Shown one piece after another: positions 35,976 through 43,892 of a stretch of 64,000 bases of DNA. The translations under genes and the position numbers were made by a program. The stretch is from contig JBGATH010000010.1 of assembly GCA_044229235.1 (NCBI GenBank), positions 37,008-101,007 on the forward strand, given 5' to 3'. Positions within the stretch are counted from its first letter, which is position 1. Every line of letters starts with the position of its first letter. The notes beneath the pieces are model-generated. The model was not told the origin of the DNA. It saw only the letters and a list, made by a program, of their open reading frames with translations, and made no database searches. This stretch comes from UKL13-2 sp044229235. GTDB lineage: Bacteria > Pseudomonadota > Gammaproteobacteria > Burkholderiales > Usitatibacteraceae.

Positions 35976-36014
35976 GTCAAGTAGGTGTTTTTGCCAATAA
36001 CAGAGAGATCTGCA

Positions 36015-36803
36015 ATGCCGATTACTGCCATCATTGCTGAAGACGAACCCATCCTTCGCGCCCAACTCAAGGCCAAGCTCACCAAGCTCTGGCCCGACCT
36101 GCAGATCCTCGCCGACGTAGGCGATGGCGAGGCGGCGCTGGAAGCCATCACCGAGCACGAGCCGCGCCTGGCCTTTCTGGATATCCAGATGCCGGAGATG
36201 ACCGGTGTGGAAGTGGCAAAGAGCCTCGCCGCCAATCGCGAGCTGAAATGCCATGTGGTGTTCGTCACCGCCTTCGATCAATATGCCGTGGAAGCGTTTG
36301 AAACCGGCGCGATCGACTACGTATTGAAGCCGTACAGCGACGAGCGCCTGCAAACCGCCATCCTGCGGCTTCAGGAGCGGTTGGGCGGCAGTACCGGCGA
36401 CGCTGCGCCGGTGGGCGCGCCGCAAAACCTGGAGGCGCTGGTTGCCCATCTGTCGGCGAAGCTCAATCCCAAGACCGAACGACTGAAGTGGATCAAGGCC
36501 AACATCGGTTCCAACCTGCGCCTGATCCCGATCGAGGACGTGCTGTTCTTCCAGTCCGATGAAAAGTACACACTGGTCGCGACCAAGGAATTCGACGCAC
36601 TCATCAAGACGCCGATCAAGGAAATCCTCGACGGCATCGACCCCGAGAAATTCTGGCAGATCCATCGCTCGACCATCGTCAATGCCACGGCCATCGAAGC
36701 GGTATCGCGTGATTTCCGCGGCCAGGCCACCGTCAAGGTCAAAGGGCGCAAGGAAAACCTCACGGTCTCGCGGCCGTTTTCGCACCTGTTCAAACAAATG
36801 TAA
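36015..36803 (+). CDS. LytTR-family response regulator (module B)
   Basis: 262-aa paralogue of the module A regulator. The receiver domain has IIAEDEP, phospho-acceptor Asp56 in LAFLDIQMPEMTG and YVLKPY. The LytTR domain has RLIPIEDVLFFQSDEKYTLV, FWQIHRSTIVNA and LTVSRPFSHLFKQM. The ATG at 36015 has AGAGAG about 8 bases upstream. An earlier in-frame start (MFLPITERSA) is not conserved. A remnant of the 107-bp repeat follows the stop. Partner kinase is the 33113-35419 protein. Confidence 0.92.
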   Translation: MPITAIIAEDEPILRAQLKAKLTKLWPDLQILADVGDGEAALEAITEHEPRLAFLDIQMPEMTGVEVAKSLAANRELKCHVVFVTAFDQYAVEAFETGAIDYVLKPYSDERLQTAILRLQERLGGSTGDAAPVGAPQNLEALVAHLSAKLNPKTERLKWIKANIGSNLRLIPIEDVLFFQSDEKYTLVATKEFDALIKTPIKEILDGIDPEKFWQIHRSTIVNATAIEAVSRDFRGQATVKVKGRKENLTVSRPFSHLFKQM

Positions 36804-36892
36804 CCCGGGGACCGAGTCAGAGCGAGCGGCCTGGACATTGAGTGCGGCCGCGCCGACGGAACTGACGACAGGGGCGCGGCTACAATCGCAGC

Positions 36893-37579
36893 ATGCGCCT
36901 GTCCATCATCGTGCCTGCACTCAACGAGGCCGCGAATATCGTTTCCACCTTGTCGCCGCTGCAGGCCTGGCGTGCGCGCGACGTTGAAATCATCGTCGCC
37001 GACGGCGGAAGCAGCGATGCCACGCGTGAGCTGGCGCAGACGCTTGCCGACCACGTCATCGACAGCGCGCCCGGCCGGGCGCGGCAGATGAATGCCGGCG
37101 CGGCCGCGGCCAGCGGCGAAGCCCTGTTGTTCCTGCACGCGGATTCGCACCTGCCACCGGATGCCGACCGGCTGGTTATCGCGGCGCTGTCAGGTGCGGC
37201 ATGGGGCCGCTTCGATGTCACCATCAGCGGCCGGCAGCGGATGCTGCGCGTGATCGCCTGGTTCATGAATCACCGTTCGCGCCTCAGCGGCATCGCGACC
37301 GGCGACCAGGGCATCTTCTTGTCGCGCGCCCTATTTGAACGAGTCGGCGGATTTCCGGACCAACCACTTATGGAAGATGTTGAAATCTGTTCGCGATTGA
37401 AGAAATTCTCGCCGCCCACCTGCCTGCAAGCACGCATTGAAACTTCAGGCCGCCGCTGGGAAAGCAATGGCTTGTGGAAGACGATCATGCTGATGTGGTG
37501 GCTGCGGCTGCGCTACTTCCTCGGCGCCTCGCCTGCCGAACTTCACCGCGCCTACTACGGACGCCGCCGTGGACACTAG
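36893..37579 (+). CDS. family 2 glycosyltransferase, TIGR04283 type (selenodomain/arsenosugar-associated)
   Basis: 228-aa nucleotide-sugar transferase. The GT-A start is MRLSIIVPALNEAANIVSTL with IIVADGGSSDAT. The acceptor region has SGEALLFLHADSHLPPDADR and TGDQGIFLSRALFERVGGFP, which is the pattern of TIGR04283 (rSAM/selenodomain-associated transferase 2). The true acceptor is not established here. It overlaps the next gene by 11 bases, and the cluster of four genes (36893-40026) is tightly packed, so it is one operon. Confidence 0.87.
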   Translation: MRLSIIVPALNEAANIVSTLSPLQAWRARDVEIIVADGGSSDATRELAQTLADHVIDSAPGRARQMNAGAAAASGEALLFLHADSHLPPDADRLVIAALSGAAWGRFDVTISGRQRMLRVIAWFMNHRSRLSGIATGDQGIFLSRALFERVGGFPDQPLMEDVEICSRLKKFSPPTCLQARIETSGRRWESNGLWKTIMLMWWLRLRYFLGASPAELHRAYYGRRRGH

Positions 37580-38201
37580 CGCCTGCATCATTGTCTACGC
37601 CAAGGCGCCCGTGCCGGGCCAGGTGAAGACGCGCCTGGCGCCCGGCCTTGATGCCGAATCGGCGGCGCTGCTGCATGCCGCGCTGGTCGAACGCGCGATC
37701 GAAACCGCGCAGTCCTGCGATGCGGCCGGCGTGGCGCTGTGCTGCGCACCGGATGCGGGCCATGCGTTTTTTGCCACCTGCGCGGACGATTTCGACGTCG
37801 ACCTGACCGAGCAGGGCGAGGGCGATCTGGGCGAGCGCATGCTGCGCACGCTGCGCCACGCGCTTGAGGCGTATGACGCCGCCATCATCATTGGCGCCGA
37901 CGCGCCCTCGATCACCGCCCGGCACCTGCGTGACGCTGCGAAGGCACTGGCCAGCAGCGATGTCGTCCTGTCGCCCGCGGAGGATGGCGGCTACGTTCTC
38001 ATCGGCGCTCGGCGCACGATGCCGGCGATGTTCGATGGCATCGCATGGGGAAGCGAAACGGTTCTTGCCCAGCAGCGCCAGGCACTGAAAGCGTGCGGAC
38101 TCGGCTGGCATGAGCTCGAAACGCTGTGGGATGTGGATCGCCCTGAAGACCTGCCTCGCCTCAAGGCACTCAATCCCCCGTTGGCGTTTTTCTGGCCATG
38201 A
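37569..38201 (+). CDS. TIGR04282-type glycosyltransferase (selenodomain/arsenosugar-associated)
   Basis: 210-aa nucleotidyl/glycosyl transferase with the family start CIIVYAKAPVPGQVKTRLAP, metal-binding DAPS in AAIIIGADAPSITARHL, and SPAEDGGYVLIG. The start is GTG at 37569 inside the end of the previous gene, which implies translational coupling. It matches rSAM/selenodomain-associated transferase 1. It is usually found beside the TIGR04283 protein, as here. Confidence 0.87.
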   Translation: MDTSACIIVYAKAPVPGQVKTRLAPGLDAESAALLHAALVERAIETAQSCDAAGVALCCAPDAGHAFFATCADDFDVDLTEQGEGDLGERMLRTLRHALEAYDAAIIIGADAPSITARHLRDAAKALASSDVVLSPAEDGGYVLIGARRTMPAMFDGIAWGSETVLAQQRQALKACGLGWHELETLWDVDRPEDLPRLKALNPPLAFFWP

Positions 38202-38908
38202 AGCGTTTACTCGTGTTGTTGGCATTGTTGCTGGTCGCGCTCACCGGGCTGGCGCAGGTCGTTCCCTTGTTCTCCACGCTGTCGCCCGGCCAGGCGTTGC
38301 CGCCGGCGTATCGCATCGTGACGCTGCCAAAGATCGCGCCCAACCGGTTCTCGCTGGTGGGCGATGAGGGCAAGACGGTATTGCGGGTCGATTCCGACAA
38401 CAGCGCCGGCAGCGTGGCGCTGCCGCTGACCGCCACGCTCGCGCAGGGCAACACCACGCTGGAGTGGCGCTGGAAAGTCAGTCGCATGCTGGAACACGCC
38501 GACCTTGAGCACAAAACCGGCGACGACTATGCGGCGCGCGTCTATGTCTTCTTCGACGTGCCGCTGGAGTCGCTGCCGTTCATGGAACGCAGCAAGATCA
38601 AACTCGCGCGCATGGTGGCCGGCAACGACGTACCCACCGCCGCCATCTGCTACGTGTGGGACAACAAGCATCGTGTCGGCCTGCGGGCATGGAGTCCCTA
38701 CTCCAACCGGGTGCGCCAGATCGTGCTGCAAAGCGGCCCGGATTTCATCGGCCAATGGAAGTCCGAGGCGCGCGACGTGGCCGCCGATTTTCGCGACGCG
38801 TTCGGCAAAGAGATGCCTGCGGTCACCGGCGTGGCGGTGGGCAATGACACCGACAATACCGACGACAAGGTCACCACCTGGTTTGGTGACATGTGGTTTC
38901 GCAAATGA
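38198..38908 (+). CDS. DUF3047 domain-containing exported protein
   Basis: 236 aa. A signal peptide or anchor (MKRLLVLLALLLVALTGLAQ) precedes a DUF3047 domain, with LEWRWKVSRMLEHADLEHKT, GDDYAARVYVFFD and TTWFGDMWFRK. Its function is unknown. It overlaps the previous gene by 4 bases (ATGA) and the next by 4 bases (ATGA). It is therefore fully embedded in the operon with the two transferases and the FAD protein. Confidence 0.85.
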   Translation: MKRLLVLLALLLVALTGLAQVVPLFSTLSPGQALPPAYRIVTLPKIAPNRFSLVGDEGKTVLRVDSDNSAGSVALPLTATLAQGNTTLEWRWKVSRMLEHADLEHKTGDDYAARVYVFFDVPLESLPFMERSKIKLARMVAGNDVPTAAICYVWDNKHRVGLRAWSPYSNRVRQIVLQSGPDFIGQWKSEARDVAADFRDAFGKEMPAVTGVAVGNDTDNTDDKVTTWFGDMWFRK

Positions 38909-40026
38909 AAAAATTGCTGCTTCTGGGCGGCGGCCATGCCCACGTGCATGTGCTCAAGACGCTGCACGACGCGCCGATCCCGGAGGTCGCGGTCACGCTG
39001 GTCACGCCGTATGCCCGGCAGGTGTACTCGGGCATGTTGCCGGGATGGGTGGCTGGACACTATTCCATCGACCAATGCGTGATTCCGCTGCCGCCGCTCT
39101 GCCATCAGGCGGGCGTGAACTTTCGGCAGGTCGCCGCGACCCACATCAACCTGGCCGAAAAACAGGTGACCTGTGCCGACGGTTCCCGGGTCGCGTTCGA
39201 TATCCTCTCCATCGACACGGGCCCGGTGGCGGACTTGTCGATGATTCCCGGCGCGCAACAGCATGGCATCTCGGTGCGGCCCATCGAACAGTTCATCGAG
39301 GCCTGCACCGCCGTATTGAAAGATGTTTCCACACGCAAGGCGGCCGGACGTGACGCGCACATCGCCTTTGTGGGCGCGGGTGCAGCCGGAGTGGAACTGG
39401 CGCTGGCGATGCAGCAGGCCATCACGCAGATGCCCGGAAAGGGCCGCGCGGAACTGACCCTGGTCTCGGCCGCCAACACCCTTCCCGGCAGCGTCGGCCC
39501 GCGCCTCGCCCGCATCATGCGCGCACGCGGACTGCGTGTGATCCCAGGTCAGGCGGCCACGCGCATCGATGCCGGGCGGATTGAACTGCAAAGCGGCGAG
39601 ATCGTCACCGCGGATTACATCATCGTCTCGACCGGCGCCACCGCGGCGAAATGGCTGGGCGACGCCGGACTTGCCTGCGATGCGCGCGGATTCCTCGCCA
39701 TCAACACGCACCTGCAATCGACGTCGCATCCGTTGGTGTTCGCGGCAGGCGATTGCGCCGGCATGCAGGAACACCCTCGCCCGAAGTCCGGTGTGTACGC
39801 GGTACGTGCCGGCCCACCGCTTGCGGAGAACCTGCGGCGCGCGCTGCGCGGGGAATCGCTGCTTTCATTTGTGCCGCAGGAGAAATCGCTGTACCTCATC
39901 AGCACGGGCGACAAACATGCAATTGGCTCGTGGGGCGACTGGGCGTGGGAAGGAAAGTGGGTGTGGTGGTGGAAGGACCGGATCGATCGGGGTTTCATGC
40001 GCAAGTATGTTGTTGCGGATGCCTAG
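38905..40026 (+). CDS. FAD-dependent pyridine-nucleotide oxidoreductase (NDH-2-like, SelD N-terminal type)
   Basis: 373-aa flavoprotein. FAD-binding LLLGGGHAHVHVLKTL opens the protein. YSGMLPGWVAGHYSIDQC is typical of the family that occurs fused to, or beside, selenide water dikinase (TIGR03169). A second nucleotide-binding site is AFVGAGAAGVELALAM, and VFAAGDCAG closes the FAD site. It looks monofunctional here, with no SelD domain. It overlaps DUF3047 (ATGA) and ends the operon. A copy of the 70-bp element follows. Confidence 0.87.
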   Translation: MKKLLLLGGGHAHVHVLKTLHDAPIPEVAVTLVTPYARQVYSGMLPGWVAGHYSIDQCVIPLPPLCHQAGVNFRQVAATHINLAEKQVTCADGSRVAFDILSIDTGPVADLSMIPGAQQHGISVRPIEQFIEACTAVLKDVSTRKAAGRDAHIAFVGAGAAGVELALAMQQAITQMPGKGRAELTLVSAANTLPGSVGPRLARIMRARGLRVIPGQAATRIDAGRIELQSGEIVTADYIIVSTGATAAKWLGDAGLACDARGFLAINTHLQSTSHPLVFAAGDCAGMQEHPRPKSGVYAVRAGPPLAENLRRALRGESLLSFVPQEKSLYLISTGDKHAIGSWGDWAWEGKWVWWWKDRIDRGFMRKYVVADA

Positions 40027-40036
40027 GGTGGCGAGG

Positions 40037-40107
40037 CCAAAGTCCAGCATTGGGGCGGGTCCTGGCGGCTTTTTGGCCTGTGAGGCGCGCCGGTGCTGGA
40101 GTTTGGC
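40037..40107. repeat. ~70-bp inverted-repeat element, copy 6 of 6
   Basis: Arms GGCCAAAGTCCAGCATTGGG and CGCGCCGGTGCTGGAGTTTG flank GGCTTTTTGGCCTG. It directly follows the FAD oxidoreductase stop. Confidence 0.8.
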
Positions 40108-40137
40108 ATGCCTCCTGCTGATCCTGCGACACTACAG

Positions 40138-40175
40138 TCCCTCCCTTTTTTAAAGGGAGGCTAGGAGGGATTTGC
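40138..40175 (+). repeat. CCCCCTTT/AAAGGGGG repeat, short form (CCTCCC variant)
   Basis: GTCCCTCCCTTTTTTAAAGG followed by GAGGCTAGGAGGGATTTGCG. The stem CCTCCC/GGGAGG differs from the main form but stays paired. The rest of the 40027-40270 gap holds copy 6 of the 70-bp element and nothing else recognisable. Confidence 0.72.
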
Positions 40176-40270
40176 GGTGGTCGCAAGAAGGTGGCGATTC
40201 AGCCTGCGAAGGTGCCGGGCTACACCGGGCACCGACGTCGGCCGGCGATTGAAAATTGGCACACAGAACG

Positions 40271-40534
40271 TTACAGATTTCTGAGCAGAAATCTCTCTGC
40301 CGCGAAAGCGATGACGGCTACAACCACCACCAGAGCCCAGCCCACCCACTCGCGAGTGGAAAAGTCCTTTCGCCCTTGCATCGCTGCTTTCAAAACAGGG
40401 TCCTCCAAAGAGAGCCCCAACATCGACTTTATCCAAGCGGATTCAATGCGATCGCGATTGAGGAACAGCAGCCACCACAATGCAAATAGCACGATGCCGA
40501 AAAAGGCATACCAGTAGCGAACGAAGAACTCCAT
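40271..40534 (-). CDS. small hypothetical membrane protein (87 aa)
   Basis: No family is recognised. Two hydrophobic helices (YAFFGIVLFALWWLLFL and GWALVVVVAVIAFAAERFLL) flank a soluble loop. The ATG (40532-40534) immediately follows the argH stop (TAG-ATG), so it is translated with argH. Function is unknown. Confidence 0.7.
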   Translation of the reverse strand: MEFFVRYWYAFFGIVLFALWWLLFLNRDRIESAWIKSMLGLSLEDPVLKAAMQGRKDFSTREWVGWALVVVVAVIAFAAERFLLRNL

Positions 40535-41947
40535 CTACCCCAACCGCGTCCTCGCCCGCTCCACCGCCGCCCTCACCTGCGTCGGCGCCGTCCCCCCGAT
40601 GTGATTGCGACTCGCCACCGACCCTTCCGGTGACAACAGCGCATACACATCCTCGCCCACCAACTGCGAATAGCCGCGCAGCACGTCGATGGGCAGTTCC
40701 GACAAATCCTTGCCGAGCTTCTCGGCATCCCGCACCGCGCGCGCCACCACGTCATGCGCATCGCGAAACGCCAGCCCCTTCTTCACCAGATAGTCCGCCA
40801 GATCCGTGGCAGTGGCGAAGCCGCGCTTGACCGCCGCCGCCATGCGTTCCGGTTTTACTTCAATCGCCGCAGACAGGTCCGCCATGATGGTCAGCGAATC
40901 GCGCAGCGTGTCTACGGTGTCGAACAGCGGCTCCTTGTCTTCCTGATTGTCCTTGTTGTAGGCCAGCGGCTGGCCCTTCATGAGCGTCAGCAGGGCGACG
41001 AGGTGGCCGTTGACGCGGCCGGTCTTGCCGCGAATGAGTTCAGGGACGTCCGGGTTTTTCTTTTGCGGCATGATCGAGCTGGAATAGCAAAAGCGATCCG
41101 GCAGGTTGATGAAGGCCACGCTCTGGCTCATCCAGATGATGAGTTCTTCAGAGAAGCGCGAGAGGTGCGTCATCACCAAGGCGGCTGCCGAAGCAAATTC
41201 GATGGCGAAGTCGCGATCGGAGACCGCGTCGAGCGAGTTCTCGCAGACGCCGTCGAACCCCAACTCCTTGGCGACAAATTCGCGGTCGATCGGATAGCTG
41301 GTGCCGGCCAGCGCCGCCGCGCCCAGCGGCAGTCGATTGACGCGCTTCCGGCAATCTATGAAACGCGCTTCGTCGCGCGACAGCATTTCCACGTAGGCCA
41401 TGAGGTGATGGCCGAAGGTTACCGGCTGCGCCACCTGCAGGTGCGTGAAGCCGGGCATGATGGTGCCGGCGTGTTGGTCGGCCAGGTTCACCAGCGCGCG
41501 CTGCATGGCGCGCAGCAGCAACACGAGTTCGTCGATTTCGCCGCGCAGCCACAGGCGGATGTCGGTGGCGATCTGGTCGTTGCGCGAGCGGCCGGTGTGC
41601 AGGCGCTTGCCGGCATCACCGATCGCGGCAATCAGACGCGACTCGATGTTCATGTGCACATCTTCGAGATCGACGCGCCAGTCAAAGCTGCCGGCGTTAA
41701 TGTCGGCTTCGATGTTTGCCATGCCGCGCTGGATGTCGGCCAGATCCTGGGCGGTGATTACGTTTTGCTTGGCCAGCATTTTCGCGTGCGCCAGCGAACC
41801 CTGCATGTCCACGGCAGCGAGGCGCTTGTCAAAGTTCACCGATGCCGTGAAGCGTTTGACGAGCTCGCTGACAGGCTCGGAAAACCGCGCGGAAAAGTGC
41901 CCGGAAGGGTTGCCGGCGGGGGATGATTGGTTGTTCTGGTCGGACAT
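40535..41947 (-). CDS. argH: argininosuccinate lyase
   Basis: Last step of arginine synthesis: argininosuccinate to arginine and fumarate. The protein is 470 aa, the normal length. Signatures are present, including LHTGRSRNDQIATD and the fumarase/lyase motif SSIMPQKKNPD, then LAYNKDNQEDKE. The start at 41945-41947 (MSDQNNQSSPAGNPS) is chosen over a far longer open frame that is antisense to algZ. It is divergent from the algZ/algR-type pair, a gene order known in several proteobacteria. It is followed without a gap by a small membrane protein gene. Confidence 0.96.
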   Translation of the reverse strand: MSDQNNQSSPAGNPSGHFSARFSEPVSELVKRFTASVNFDKRLAAVDMQGSLAHAKMLAKQNVITAQDLADIQRGMANIEADINAGSFDWRVDLEDVHMNIESRLIAAIGDAGKRLHTGRSRNDQIATDIRLWLRGEIDELVLLLRAMQRALVNLADQHAGTIMPGFTHLQVAQPVTFGHHLMAYVEMLSRDEARFIDCRKRVNRLPLGAAALAGTSYPIDREFVAKELGFDGVCENSLDAVSDRDFAIEFASAAALVMTHLSRFSEELIIWMSQSVAFINLPDRFCYSSSIMPQKKNPDVPELIRGKTGRVNGHLVALLTLMKGQPLAYNKDNQEDKEPLFDTVDTLRDSLTIMADLSAAIEVKPERMAAAVKRGFATATDLADYLVKKGLAFRDAHDVVARAVRDAEKLGKDLSELPIDVLRGYSQLVGEDVYALLSPEGSVASRNHIGGTAPTQVRAAVERARTRLG

Positions 41948-41989
41948 GTGGCGTTGTATTTCGCAGGCGATTTCACTCACAATCGAGTC

Positions 41990-43024
41990 ATGCCGAGTAT
42001 AAAGCATCCCCCTGCAGACCCTTCCGCGCCGGGACCGACCGCGCGCCTGCCCAACTTCTGCAACCTGGGTATCACGCTGCGCCTGCTGATCATCGTCAAC
42101 CTGCTGTGCCTCGCGGCAGCCGTGGTGCGGGCCGAAGGTCCCGACGCCTTGCAGCAGTACCTGCGCATCTCGGCGTTCGCGCAGCCGTCGATCATCCTGT
42201 CGATGTTGCTGACCTGCGCGTTCCGGCGGGTTCTGTCGCGGGTGTCGTACTGGCAGGGCGTGGCCTTGATCTTCGCACTGGAGGCGGCCATCGGCGTCGC
42301 TTCCTGGTACGCGCTCAACCAGTTGCTGGTGGGGTCGCAGCCGGCAAGTTTCTGGCAGGTGATGTTTTTCTTTGCCTTCGCCACTGGCGTGGTGCTGCTG
42401 TATTTCGACATGCGCTCGCGCGCCTTGTCGCCGGCGCTGATCGAAGCGCGCCTGCAGGCCCTGCAAGCGCGCATCCGGCCGCACTTCCTGTTCAACAGCA
42501 TCAACGCCGTGCTGTCGCTGATCCGCGCCGAGCCGCGGCGCGCGGAACGCATGCTGGAAGACATGTCCGACCTGTTCCGCGTGCTGATGGCCGACAACCG
42601 CAAGCTGGTGCCGCTGGCTGACGAGATCGACCTGTGCCGCAAATATCTGGAGATCGAGTCGATCCGGCTGGGTGACCGCCTGATGGTGAAATGGAATGTC
42701 GACGCCATGCCCAAGAACGCCATGGTGCCGCCGCTGATCCTGCAGCCCCTGGTGGAGAACGCGGTGTACCACGGCATCGAGCCACGCGAAGGATCAGGCA
42801 CGCTGAGCATCGACGTCGTGCCGAAGTCGGACCAGGTGGTGATTCGCCTGACCAACCCGTTCCATAGCGGCTCCACCCACGTCAGCGGCAATCGCATGGC
42901 CATTGCCAACATCAAGGAGCGCTTGCAGTTACACTTTGACGCCGAGGCCAGCCTGAAGGCCGATGTCAGCCGTGACCAGTACGTGGTCACCATCACCATG
43001 CCAACTGAAAAACAGGAAGTCTGA
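41990..43024 (+). CDS. algZ: LytS-type sensor kinase, AlgZ/FimS-like (module C)
   Basis: 344-aa membrane kinase. Four hydrophobic helices lie in residues 25-140. The His_kinase domain follows, with the acceptor His in IRPHFLFNSINAVLSLIRAE. The ATPase domain has LVENAVYHGI and MAIANIKERL. AlgZ-type kinases lack some G-box residues, and the second G-box here (NRMAIANI) is degenerate, so its kinase activity may be unusual. It begins 42 bases from divergent argH. It is followed after 3 bases by its regulator. Gene order argH-algZ-algR matches the family. Confidence 0.88.
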   Translation: MPSIKHPPADPSAPGPTARLPNFCNLGITLRLLIIVNLLCLAAAVVRAEGPDALQQYLRISAFAQPSIILSMLLTCAFRRVLSRVSYWQGVALIFALEAAIGVASWYALNQLLVGSQPASFWQVMFFFAFATGVVLLYFDMRSRALSPALIEARLQALQARIRPHFLFNSINAVLSLIRAEPRRAERMLEDMSDLFRVLMADNRKLVPLADEIDLCRKYLEIESIRLGDRLMVKWNVDAMPKNAMVPPLILQPLVENAVYHGIEPREGSGTLSIDVVPKSDQVVIRLTNPFHSGSTHVSGNRMAIANIKERLQLHFDAEASLKADVSRDQYVVTITMPTEKQEV

Positions 43025-43027
43025 CGG

Positions 43028-43795
43028 ATGACGACACCACCACCAGCCCGTATCCTGGTTGTCGATGACGAGCCTCCCGCGCGGCATCGCGTGCGCGACC
43101 TGCTCGACGACTGTCGTGAACAGTTTCCGCTGGTGATCGCCGATGAGGCGGCCAACGGCGTCGAAGCCCTGGAAATCATCGGCCGCGGCGGCATCGACAT
43201 TGTCCTCACCGACATCCGCATGCCGGTGATGGACGGTCTGGAGGTGGCGAGACATCTGGCGAAAATGGAGCATCCTCCCAAACTGATTTTCTGTACCGCC
43301 TACGACCAGTACGCGCTGCAGGCGTTTGAACTCAACGCCATCGACTACCTGTTGAAACCCATTCGCGCCGAGCGCCTGTTGACGGCGCTGGGAAAGGCGG
43401 CAGTGGTAAAGGCGGCACAGGCCGAGGCGGTTGCCGAGGCAACCAATTCGCGGCGCCGGCATTTGTCCATCCACGAGCGCGGCAAGATCGTGCTGGTGCC
43501 GGTCGACGAAATCCTCTATCTCAAAGCCGAGCTGAAGTACGTCACGGTCCGCACCCAGCAAAAGGAACACCTTCTGGAGGAATCGCTGACCAAGCTGGAA
43601 GAAGAGTTTGCCAGCCTGTTCACGCGCATCCATCGCAATACGCTGGTGGCCACCAAGGCGGTCGCCGGCTTCGAAAAGGCGCTCGGCGGCGAGGATGGCG
43701 AGTCCGGCGGTTCGCAGTGGCTGACGGTGATCCGCGGCATTCCCGAGAAGCTGCCGGTATCGCGACGCCAGCAGCACGTGGTCAAGGAGTTCTAG
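43028..43795 (+). CDS. algR: LytTR response regulator, AlgR-like (module C)
   Basis: 255-aa regulator. The receiver domain has ILVVDDEPPARHR, Asp62 in DIVLTDIRMPVMDG and DYLLKPIRAERL. The LytTR domain has GKIVLVPVDEILYLKAELKY, FTRIHRNTLV and KLPVSRRQQHVVKEF. It is only three bases downstream of the kinase and should be co-transcribed. In pseudomonads AlgR controls alginate and type IV pili; its targets here are not known. Confidence 0.9.
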   Translation: MTTPPPARILVVDDEPPARHRVRDLLDDCREQFPLVIADEAANGVEALEIIGRGGIDIVLTDIRMPVMDGLEVARHLAKMEHPPKLIFCTAYDQYALQAFELNAIDYLLKPIRAERLLTALGKAAVVKAAQAEAVAEATNSRRRHLSIHERGKIVLVPVDEILYLKAELKYVTVRTQQKEHLLEESLTKLEEEFASLFTRIHRNTLVATKAVAGFEKALGGEDGESGGSQWLTVIRGIPEKLPVSRRQQHVVKEF

Positions 43796-43892
43796 TTCCG
43801 TCCTCATCCGCGCCCGGGCTGCTGCGCCCGCGGCGGCGCGTCGGCGCGCGGCTCAGGCACAATGCGCCAATTCCTTGCGGCAGACCGACGCC

